A stretch of DNA of 64,000 nucleotides from Strigamia acuminata. Taxonomy: Eukaryota > Arthropoda > Chilopoda > Geophilomorpha > Linotaeniidae. The notes beneath the pieces are model-generated. The model was not told the origin of the DNA. It did not search any database and saw only the letters and a list, made by a program, of their open reading frames with translations. Made by a program: the position numbers and the translations under genes. Below are positions 43,058-53,929 of this stretch, piece by piece. Position 1 is the first letter of the stretch. Each line of letters opens with the position of its first letter. Location of the stretch: contig CASHSZ010000015.1 in NCBI GenBank assembly GCA_949358305.1, forward strand, positions 65,001 through 129,000. The letters run 5' to 3'.

Positions 43058-43410
43058 CCTTTTCGCGGATTGGCTTCCGTGAAATCCGCATTTCGGGGGC
43101 GACTATTCTGGGGATTCCGGGTGGACCAAACTCTTCCGGAAAACGTCCGGGGTGGTGTTGGGAGTGTCAATAGACTGTTTTGTGTCAAGGTTGTCAATTT
43201 TCATGTGAGTATTGGAAGGTTCATTTCTGCACATTCTCATGTATTTTTTTTCACAGGAGCGACAAGGAGCGATGAAGCGGGATCGAGCGAGAGTGGGTAA
43301 AATAAACTGGTTTACGTCTCCAATGCGCGTTCAAGATGGAATACGAACTCGGAATCGACTCCAACACGCGTTCGCGTGACATACGGACGCATTCACGACC
43401 CAGATCAAAA
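43058..43410 (+). repeat. Foldback head module, copy a
   Basis: It starts CCTTTTCGCGGATTGGC, contains the stem GCGGATT...AATCCGC, and carries a clean donor (CAT|GTGAGTATT near 43203) and acceptor (TTTTTTTTCACAG near 43256). Other copies start at 45744, 59197 and 63251. All four are preceded by TA plus one base, suggesting a common terminus. Confidence 0.75.
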
Positions 43411-45415
43411 AATGATCTCGTATTCGACTCGTTTTCGAGTCGAATGCAAATTTTGCCCTTCTTTGACGCGAAATCGTATTCGACTCGTTTTCGAGTCGAA
43501 TGCGAGTTTTGCCCTTCTTCAACGCGAAATCGTATTCGACTCGTTTTCGAGTCGAATGCGAATTTTGCCCTTTCTCAACGCGAAATCGTATTCGACTCGT
43601 TTTCGAGTCGAATGCGAGTTTTGCCCTTCTTCAACGCGAAATCGTATTCGACTCGTTTTCGAGTCGAATGCGAATTTTGCCCTTCTTCGACGCGAAATCG
43701 TATTCGACTCGTTTTCGAGTCGAATGCGAAATCGTATTCGACTCGTTTTCGAGTCGAATGCGAGTTTTGCCCTTCTTCAACGCGAAATCGTATTCGACTC
43801 GTTTTCGAGTCGAATGCGAATTTTGCCCTTTCTCAACGCGAAATCGTATTCGACTCGTTTTCGAGTCGAATGCGAGTTTTGCCCTTCTTCAACGCGAAAT
43901 CGTATTCGACTCGTTTTCGAGTCGAATGCGAATTTTGCCCTTCTTCAACGCGAAATCGTATTCGACTCGTTTTCGAGTCGAATGCGAATTCGTATTCGAC
44001 TCGTTTTCGAGTCGAATGCGAATTTTGCCCTTCTTCAACGCGAAATCGTATTCGATTCGCTTTCGAATCGTATACGAGATGGTCGATTTTTGTTTCCCGG
44101 ACTTTGATTTGTATTCGAGTTGTTACGAGTTCGTATTTTGATCGTATTCGTATTCGAATCGAATTCGAATCGTATTCGAATCGAATACGAATCGAATTCG
44201 AGTCGTATTCGAGATGGTCGATGATTTCCACTCGCTCGTATACGCGTTGTATACGAGCTCGTATTTTGATCGTAATCGTAAACGAATCGTTTACAAGTCG
44301 TATACAAGTCGTATACGACGTGTATACACCTCGTATACGAACGAAGTTTGTGAAAACACAATTTCCAAATAAGACGTATGTGACTACTATGTGTTTTCAT
44401 GTCGTAGTAAGTGTCCGGTGGATTTTCCAAACTTCGTTCGTATACGAGGTGTATACACGTCGTATACGACTTGTATACGACTTGTAAACGATTCGTTTAC
44501 GATTACGATCAAAATACGAGCTCGTATACAACGCGTATACGAGCGAGTGGAAATCATCGACCATCTCGAATACGACTCGAATTCGATTCGTATTCGATTC
44601 GAATACGATTCGAATTCGATTCGAATACGAATACGATCGAAATACGAACTCGTAACAACTCGAATACGAATCAAAGTCCGGGAAACAAAAATCGACCATC
44701 TTGTATACGATTCGAAAGCGAATCGAATACGATTTCGCGTTGAAGAAGGGCAAAACTCGTACTCGACTCGAAAACGAGTCGAATACGATTTCGCGTTGAA
44801 GAAGGGCAAAACTCGTACTCGACTCGAAAACGAGTCGAATACGATTTCGCGTTGAAGAAGGGCAAAACTCGTACTCGACTCGAAAACGAGTCGAATACGA
44901 TTTCGCGTTGAAGAAGGGCAAAATTCGTACTCGACTCGAAAACGAGTCGAATACGATTTCGCGTTGAAGAAGGGCAAAACTCGTACTCGACTCGAAAACG
45001 AGTCGAATACGATTTCGCGTTGAAGAAGGGCAAAACTCGTACTCGACTCGAAAACGAGTCGAATACGATTTCGCGTTGAAGAAGGGCAAAATTCGTACTC
45101 GACTCGAAAACGAGTCGAATACGATTTCGCGTTGAAGAAGGACAAAATTCGCATTCGACTCGAAAACGAGTCGAATACGAATTCGCATTCGACTCGAAAA
45201 CGAGTCGAATACGATTTCGCGTTGAAGAAGGGCAAAATTCGCATTCGACTCGAAAACGAGTCGAATACGATTTCGCGTTGAAGAAGGGCAAAATTCGTAC
45301 TCGACTAGAAAGCGAGTCGAATACGATTTCGCGTTGAAGAAGGGCAAAATTCGTACTCGACTAGAAAGCGAGTCGAATACGATTTCGCGTTGAAAAAGGG
45401 AAAAACTCGTACGCG
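43411..45415. repeat. Foldback array P1: inverted 56-bp hairpin repeats around a 77-85-base loop
   Basis: The left arm (43411-44348) has about a dozen 56-bp units, each with the hairpin ATTCGACTCG-TTTT-CGAGTCGAAT. The right arm (44432-45415) has about a dozen in inverted orientation with AAAA loops. Between them lie longer GTATACGA-rich inverted stretches and an asymmetric loop (about 44349-44431) containing AAGACGTATGTGACTACTAT. Units have no stop codon in several frames, which creates spurious long ORFs. Confidence 0.9.
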
Positions 45416-45743
45416 ATTCAGTGAAACTAAATTTACATGTGCGCGTTGACGCGCGCGATTCGTGTGTTCTACGTGAGTAAATAGAGTGCGCGTCACATAT
45501 GAATACAAAATGTCGACCATGCGTCGCCACGATGCCAGTGGACGAATTCTGCGAATTCGTGCAAACGCAGAAAGTTAAAAATATTCAAATTTGACGCCCA
45601 CGATGACTCGTTCGTAGTAGACGCCTCCACAACTGCTTTTGAAAAGAATTTGATAAATGTTTGGAAATAATATTTAGGATTTTCTTTAATCATATCAGGA
45701 AACTGAAAACAGAAATAAAGTTTATACATTGGAAATTTTTTAT

Positions 45744-46100
45744 CCTTTTCGCGGATTGGCGTCCGCGAAATCCGCATTTCGGGGGAGACTATTCTGCGGA
45801 TTCCGGGTGGACCAAACTCTTCCGAAAAATGTCCGGGGTGGTGTTGGGAGTGTCGATAGACTGTTTTGTGTCAAGGTTGCCAATTTTCATGTAAGTATTG
45901 GAAGGTTCATTTCTGTGCATTCTCATATATTTTTTTTCACAGGAGCAATGAGGCGCGATAAAGGGGGATCAAGCGAGAGTGAAAAAGATAAACTTGTTTA
46001 CGTCTCAAATGCGCGTTCGCGATGGAATACGAACTTGGAATCGACTCCAATACGCGTTCGCGTCGCATACGAACGCATTTACAACTCGTTTTCGACTTTG
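45744..46100 (+). repeat. Foldback head module, copy b, without hairpin array
   Basis: A diverged copy of 43058-43410 with donor GTAAGT in place of GTGAGT and the same T-run/CACAG acceptor. It ends in ACTCGTTTTCGACTTTG with no array, which may show the state before the array expanded. Confidence 0.75.
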
Positions 46101-46359
46101 ATTAAAAAGGAACAAATATGATTAAAAATCAACAAAAATATACAAAACTTGATAAGAAATGTATAAACATTGATTAGAAATCGACAAAAATCGACTGAAA
46201 TCTGACAATAATCGAATAAAATCGGACAATAATCAATTCAGAATGACAAATAACAATTACAATTGGTAAAAATTGACCAAAAATACAGAAAAATCGATTA
46301 AAAACCAGCAAAAACAAACAGAAAACGATTAAATCAATTAAAAATCAACAAATAACCAA

Positions 46360-47625
46360 AATTGCCCTCAACACACCCCAACAACCTTCCACCACTCAAA
46401 TTACACCGGAAAAAAACAAATTCAAACCGAAAAATCAACAAAGAATGCCAAAAAAAATATTGCAAACAAAGAGATAAGATCAATTCTCGAGGCAAATTCT
46501 CACCACAAAACAACGCATCGCCGCCGACATCAACTTTTTAAATTTGAGAAACTCGCGTTTTTACGTGTACCGGTGCAGTACCGGGACCGCGGTACTTGTA
46601 CTGCGGTATACATTTAAGTGTACAGTGCACAACACTACTGTTTATTTTTAATGATCCAATAAATAAAATTTGAAACAAAGTTGAGTGGAATTGTACGTTT
46701 CTCGTATATTAAAGTTTTTATTTTTTAATTTTTTTTGTTCCATACTAGAATGGCGATTCGATACTTTTGTAGCTCGAATTCACTGATATAAACGTGGTCG
46801 GTTTTCATCACGCGTCAATGCGCTCGTGCAATAGTATAGGCGCGCATGGCTTGATGCGCACAAAACTTGCAAAACTTGCACGGAATTTGGTCAATTTTTG
46901 ACAAATTTCAGCAGATTTTTGCCTATATTTGACAAATTTCCACTGATTTTTGACAATATTTGACCCAACAACTGCGCCACGTTCCAGGCGCCGGTTTAGG
47001 CATTTTAGACCCGTTTTAGACCGTTTTAGATGGCGAAAACGTTCTCTCCATCATTTTCTACCCCTGGGTGAGGTTTTCAGCGTTCATGATTGATGAAAAA
47101 GCTGTTTTCTAACTAGCTGTCCCATTGCTAGTTTTGGCGTCAGGTTTTAGCAACCTTCCGATCCGACTCTGTCGTCTGCACGACCTCCAAGACTGTTTTA
47201 GGGTTAATTTGAGTCAAATAATTCATTCTGGGGGTTGTTTTGGGTTTTTTACAAGTGTGTTTTTGTAGTTTTTATTGGTTTCAAACATTGTCAATTCTTT
47301 ATACAAGTGTAACTTTCATTTCTCTGTATTTTGAGAACTTTGCATTGCAGCAAAGTTCATTTCTTGCCCCTTAATTATTGTGTAATTGTTGGTTTTGAAG
47401 CCCGTTTTTTAACAATAACTTTATTTGAAGTGCCTATTGTTTCAGGCACGTGCTTCCACGTGCCTTTTATTGTTGAGCAATTTCTTGGGCAGTTGCGCTC
47501 CTGTTGCTAGCATTGCCGCGCGTTCTCCGCGCGCGTACTCGCGTTTCGCATCACACACATTCGGATTCGATGGCCTATCGCGGCGGCACATTGTGTGGCA
47601 TAGCGCGGCACGTTGCAATTGCTAA
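46360..47625 (+). repeat. Partial direct copy of the P2 left arm
   Basis: Segments 46360-46520, 46600-46960 and 46960-47600 match parts of 47730-49290 in the same orientation with moderate divergence. They include the E-box stem AGGCACGTG-CTTC-CACGTGCCT near 47449-47470. Confidence 0.8.
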
Positions 47626-50600
47626 TGCTACGGTCGACGGCGATTCGCATGCGCTATCCGCTGCATCAAACCCCAAATACCGATAAAAAATCGCTGAAAA
47701 CACTAATCCCGACCCAAAAACCGCCAAAATTACCCTCAACACACGCAACAACCTTCCACCACTTAAATTACACCGGAAAAAAACAATTTCAAACCGAAAA
47801 ATCAACAAAAAAGGCCAAAAAAATATTGCAAACAAAGAGAAAAGATCAATTATCGAGGCAAATCCCCACCACAAAACAACGCATCGCCGGTATACACTTA
47901 AGCGTACAGTGCACAACACTACTGTTTATTTTCAATGATCCAATAAATAAAATTTGAAACAAAGTTGAGTGGAATTGTACGTTTCTTGTATATTAAAGTT
48001 TTTATTTTGTTTGTTTACACTTAATTTTTTTTTTCCATCATAGAATGGCGACTCGATACTTTTGTAGCTCGAATTCACTTCGTAAACGTGGTCGGTGTTC
48101 ATCACGCGTCAATGCGCTCGTGCAATAGTATAGGCGCGCATACAATTTGATGCGCGCAAAACTTGCAAAACTTGCACGGAATTTGGGCAATTTTTGACAA
48201 ATTTCAGCAGATTTTTGCCTGTATTTGACAAATTTCAGAAGATTTTTGCCTATATTTGACAAATTTCAGAAGATTTCCTCAATCCTCAAACATTTGCTGA
48301 AATTTCTCATAAAATTTCTAAAATTAATTGAAATTTGTCTGAAATTTGTCTGGAATTTGTCAAATATTGTCAAAAATCCGTGGAAATTTGTCAAATACTG
48401 GCAAAAATCCATGTAAATTTGTCAAAAATTGCCATAATTCGGTGCAAATTGTGTTAGATATTGGAAAAATTTATTTTAACGCTTCCAACGCGCCAGTAAA
48501 TCGCGCGTGCACACGCATGGATTTTTCGTCATAGTTGGATGCGCGCAAACCTCACGTAACTTGCGCCAAAATTTGGCAATTTTTGACAAATTTCAGCAGA
48601 TTTTTGCCAGTATTTGACAAATTTCCACTGATTTTTGACAATATTTGACCCAACAACTGCGCCACGTTCCAGGCGCCGGTTTAGGCATTTTAGACCCGTT
48701 TTAGACCGTTTTAGATGGCGAAAACGTTCTCTCCATCATTTTCTACCCCTGGGTGAGGTTTTCAGCGTTCATGATTGATGAAAAAGCTGTTTTCTAACTA
48801 GCTGTCCCATTGCTAGTTTTGGCGTCAGGTTTTAGCAACCTTCCGATCCGACTCTGTCGTCTGCACGACCTCCAAGACTGTTTTAGGGTTAATTTGAGTC
48901 AAATAATTCATTCTGGGGGTTGTTTTGGGTTTTTTACAAGTGTGTTTTTGTAGTTTTTATTGGTTTCAAACATTGTCAATTCTTTATACAAGTGTAACTT
49001 TCATTTCTCTGTATTTTGAGAACTTTGCATTGCAGCAAAGTTCATTTCTTGCCCCTTAATTATTGTGTAATTGTTGGTTTTCAAGCCCGTTTTTTAACAA
49101 TAACTTTATTTGAAGTGCCTATTGTTTCAGGCACGTGCTTCCACGTGCCTTTTATTGTTGAGCAATTTCTTGGGCAGTTGCGCTCCTGTTGCTAGCATTG
49201 CCGCGCGTTCTCCGCGCGTGTACTCGCGCGTTTCGCATCACACACATTCGGGTTCGATGGCCTATCGCGGCGGCACATTGTGTGGCATAGCGCGGCACGT
49301 TGCAATTACGTGACGTGGCACGTTGCTGTTACGTGACGCGATAGCCAGTATTTAAGCAGGGGATTCCATCATCGTTTACACAAATGCGCATTGCAACGTG
49401 GAGGCGCATTCGAGTCCTTTTCCCAAGCGAAATCGTATTCGATTCGCTTTCGAATCGAATACGAGTTTTGTCCTTTTTCAACGCGAAATCGTATTCGATT
49501 CGCTTTCGAATCGTATACGAGATGGTCGATGATTTTTGTTTCCCGGACTTTGATTCGTATTCGAGTTGTTACGAGTTCGTATTTTGATCGTATTCGTATT
49601 CGAATCGAATTCGAATCGTATTCGAATCGAATACGAATCGAATTCGAGTCGTATTCGAGATGGTCGATGATTTCCACTCGCTCGTATACGCGTTGTATAC
49701 GAGCTCGTATTTTGATCGTAATCGTAAACGAATCGTTTACAAGTCGTATACAAGTTGTATACGACGTGTATACACCTCGTATACGAACGAAGTTTGGAAA
49801 ATCCACCGGATACTTACTACGACATGAAAACACATAGTAGTCACATACGTCTTATTTGGAAATTGTGTTTTCACAAACTTCGTTCGTATACGAGGTGTAT
49901 ACACGTCGTATACAACTTGTATACGACTTGTAAACGATTTGTTTACGATTACGATCAAAATACGAGCTCGTATACAACGCGTATACGAGCGAGTGGAAAT
50001 CATCGACCATCTCGAATACGACTCGAATTCGATTCGTATTCGATTCGAATACGATTCGAATTCGATTCGAATACGAATACGATCAAAATACGAACTCGTA
50101 ACAACTCGAATACGAATCAAAGTCCGGGAAACAAAAATCATCGACCATCTCGTATACGATTCGAAAGCGAATCGAATACGATTTCGCGTTGAAAAAGGAC
50201 AAAACTCGTATTCGATTCGAAAGCGAATCGAATACGATTTCGCTTGGGAAAAGGACTCGAATGCGCCTCCACGTTGCAATGCGCATTTGTGTAAACGATG
50301 ATGGAATCCCCTGCTTAAATACTGGCTATCGCGTCACGTAACAGCAACGTGCCACGTCACGTAATTGCAACGTGCCGCGCTATGCCACACAATGTGCCGC
50401 CGCGATAGGCCATCGAACCCGAATGTGTGTGATGCGAAACGCGCGAGTACACGCGCGGAGAACGCGCGGCAATGCTAGCAACAGGAGCGCAACTGCCCAA
50501 GAAATTGCTCAACAATAAAAGGCACGTGGAAGCACGTGCCTGAAACAATAGGCACTTCAAATAAAGTTATTGTTAAAAAACGGGCTTGAAAACCAACAAT

Positions 50601-52040
50601 TACACAATAATTAAGGGGCAAGAAATGAACTTTGCTGCAATGCAAAGTTCTCAAAATACAGAGAAATGAAAGTTACACTTGTATAAAGAATTGACAATGT
50701 TTGAAACCAATAAAAACTACAAAAACACACTTGTAAAAAACCCAAAACAACCCCCAGAATGAATTATTTGACTCAAATTAACCCTAAAACAGTCTTGGAG
50801 GTCGTGCAGACGACAGAGTCGGATCGGAAGGTTGCTAAAACCTGACGCCAAAACTAGCAATGGGACAGCTAGTTAGAAAACAGCTTTTTCATCAATCATG
50901 AACGCTGAAAACCTCACCCAGGGGTAGAAAATGATGGAGAGAACGTTTTCGCCATCTAAAACGGTCTAAAACGGGTCTAAAATGCCTAAACCGGCGCCTG
51001 GAACGTGGCGCAGTTGTTGGGTCAAATATTGTCAAAAATCAGTGGAAATTTGTCAAATACTGGCAAAAATCTGCTGAAATTTGTCAAAAATTGCCAAATT
51101 TTGGCGCAAGTTACGTGAGGTTTGCGCGCATCCAACTATGACGAAAAATCCATGCGTGTGCACGCGCGATTTACTGGCGCGTTGGAAGCGTTAAAATAAA
51201 TTTTTCCAATATCTAACACAATTTGCACCGAATTATGGCAATTTTTGACAAATTTACATGGATTTTTGCCAGTATTTGACAAATTTCCACGGATTTTTGA
51301 CAATATTTGACAAATTGCAGACAAATTTCAGACAAATTTCAATTAATTTTAGAAATTTTATGAGAAATTTCAGCAAATGTTTGAGGATTGAGGAAATCTT
51401 CTGAAATTTGTCAAATATAGGCAAAAATCTTCTGAAATTTGTCAAATACAGGCAAAAATCTGCTGAAAATTGTCAAAAATTGCCCAAATTCCGTGCAAGT
51501 TTTGCAAGTTTTGCGCGCATCAAATCGTATGCGCGCCTATACTATTGCACGAGCGCATTGACGCGTGATGAACACCGATTACGTTTACGAAGTGAATTCG
51601 AGCTACAAAAGTATCGAGTCGCCATTCTATAATGGAAAAAAAAAATTAAGTGTAAACAAACAAAATAAAAACTTTAATATACAAGAAACGTACAATTCCA
51701 CTCAACTTTGTTTCAAATTTTATTTATTGGATCATTGAAAATAAACAGTAGTGTTGTGCACTGTACGCTTAAGTGTTTACCGGCGATGCGTTGTTTTGTG
51801 GTGGGGATTTGCCTCGATAATTGATCTTTTCTCTTTGTTTGCAATATTTTTTTGGCCTTTTTTGTTGATTTTTCGGTTTGAAATTGTTTTTTTTCCGGTG
51901 TAATTTAAGTGGTGGAAGGTTGTTGGGGTGTGTTGAGGGTAATTTTGGCGGTTTTTGGGTCGGGATTAGTGTTTTCTGCGATTTTTGATCGGTATTTGGG
52001 GTAACGCATGCGAATCGCCGTCGATGCGTCGACCGTAGCA
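47626..52040. repeat. Large palindrome P2: arms of about 2.17 kb, 77-base loop
   Basis: The left arm 47626-49796 is inverted in 49874-52040, with few differences. The loop 49797-49873 is the P1 loop in opposite orientation. The inner arm holds GTATACGA/ATTCGAAT-rich stretches. The outer arm holds short TTTGACAAATT repeats, an E-box stem and the end CACAACACTACTGTTTATT. A second, older inverted pair lies outside (46121-46340 and 53280-53451) around nearly the same centre. Confidence 0.9.
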
Positions 52041-52256
52041 AGTGTGGTTGAAGTGATTTCGTTCATTCGTTATTTTAATGAAAATTAGGTATTTATTGTG
52101 ACCACACGAGCACGTAGCAAGTGCGCGCGCAAGTTAAATGTGTAGAGGCCTGTGAGAAAATAAAACGTGCGTGGAAGCGGCGTAAATATTCTTTGGTGAC
52201 TGCCATGGGTTTGTGCTTTGTCGTGGGCGCGATATGTCTGCGATATATATATGCGT

Positions 52257-52648
52257 TAGGGATGAGAACGGGACCAATTTTCGGGTCCCGACCCGTCCCG
52301 GGTCCATTACGTTAGCGTAATACGCGCGTATGATTGCATAATTGAAATAAATCAGTATTAAGCCTAATATTAGGCCTAATAATGCTAAAATAAAGTAAAG
52401 AAACAACAATATTTTGGTCATACAGTGTAATTTACTTTTAATAATGAGTTTGTTGTTGTTGTTTATTTACTTTATTTTAGCATTATCAGGCTCAATATTA
52501 GGCTTAATAGTGATAAATAACAACTGGAATTAGAAAATTGTCTCCGCCTCGCAGTACGAATTTAGCAACTGTAATCCCGTCCCGTCCCGTATCCGCATAG
52601 GGCAAACATTACCAGTCCAGTCCCTATCCCGGTCTGTTCTTATCCCTA
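52257..52648. mobile_element. hAT-type MITE, 392 bp, with 8-bp target duplication
   Basis: Ends TAGGGATGAGAAC and GTTCTTATCCCTA form inverted repeats with one mismatch. ATATGCGT is present directly before (52249-52256) and after (52649-52656). An 8-bp duplication and TAGGG-type ends are typical of the hAT superfamily. Inside are CCCGTCCC repeats near both ends and a second inverted pair around GCCTAATATTAGGC. There is no coding capacity. Confidence 0.9.
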
Positions 52649-53929
52649 ATATGCGTGATGTAGCGCGTTTGCGCGCGCGATCTAGTGCGTTTGAGCGCGC
52701 GATGTAGCACCTTGAGCGTGTCCAAATGTGTACAGGTGCTCAAAAGATGTGCGAGGGCTTCACGTGCATACACGAAGCATAAACGTGAAGAAAACAGCAG
52801 AAGCAGTTGTGTGTGATATTTATAAAACCACATCACACAAGGGAATACTACTAATGATACAAAAAGCAATAAACTTTATGAATATTGAAATAAACTTACA
52901 AAATGGTGGAAAAAACATGGCGTACTGCCTTGAATATATGCCGGGATGTTATCAATCTTCCGGGCCCCATGTGTGTTTGATTTTAGTCCTAATTTTGGTG
53001 TATTTTTTTTTTTTTTGCCTTGGTTTTTCTCGTTTCTTGGAGAGTGCTGAGGCATGCCGAGGTGTTCTCGGGCGTGTGCGCCTGTTGAAGATCGAGCGTT
53101 TCATATTTTGTGTTTAATAAGCCTACCGTGGTGCCTCGAGCGTTTATTAATTTCTCCACTCGAGGCACTTCACTAACACCTCCCCGGTGTTTAAACGAGT
53201 AGCGGCGCTTATTTGACCCCGGTGTTTACTGTTTAAAATTGTCGTGTGTTTTCAAAGTTCTTAATTTGTTTAAAAGCAAACAAAATGGATATTTGTTAAT
53301 TTTTATTTGATTTTATCAATTTCTATTGGTTTCTTGCTGATTTTTAATCGGTTTTTCTCTATTTGTGACAATTTTTGCCAATTTTAATCGTTATTTGTCA
53401 TTCTGAATTGATTATTGTCCGATTTCAGTCGATTTTTGTTGATTTTTAATCATGTTTGTTCGTTTTTAATCAATTTTTGTCCCATGCCTTACGATCAGTT
53501 CGAATAATTGACACCATACTGTGCTGTTACTCGTATTCAAGATGGCGTCGCAAACTCAAGGCCGAATTCCGCTGATTTCATTTATTGCGACTGTTTGCGC
53601 TCCATACGTGTGAAAAGGATTATGGGAAAAATCCTCAATGCAGGCCATTTTGGTGTTAAATGAGCGAGGAAGGCAGGAGATGAGAAAAATTTGTAAAATT
53701 TCAAAAAAAAGCTAAACAATCAAAATTTACATGAAGATCAATATTTCTGGCTCGAAATGCATGTATCAGCAATTTCGGGATATTTTCGGGGTGAAATTGA
53801 CTCGTTCGGAACACTGGGAAGGAACCCCACCCCGCATTCCCCATGCGTCGGCGCGCGCGTAGACGAAAATTCAAATCCAGGTGTTCAGACGGCCCCACGT
53901 TATTTTCGGGTTCCAAGTTGGGTTTCACA

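Noticed and set aside
43411-44060. CRISPR array
   Set aside because: Regular 56-bp units have no variable spacers, the host is eukaryotic, and whole units including the inter-hairpin part are repeated.
43336-44487. Long open frames (up to 383 codons) through the foldback arrays
   Set aside because: The 56-bp unit has no stop on that strand, several frames are open at once, and the same frames recur at 59475-60626. This is repeat translation, not a gene.
50357-50560. Repeated 66-67-codon ORF beginning MKCLLFQAR in each foldback outer arm
   Set aside because: It occurs in every copy with the repeat, covers the E-box hairpin and has frameshifts between copies, so it is a by-product of the repeat.
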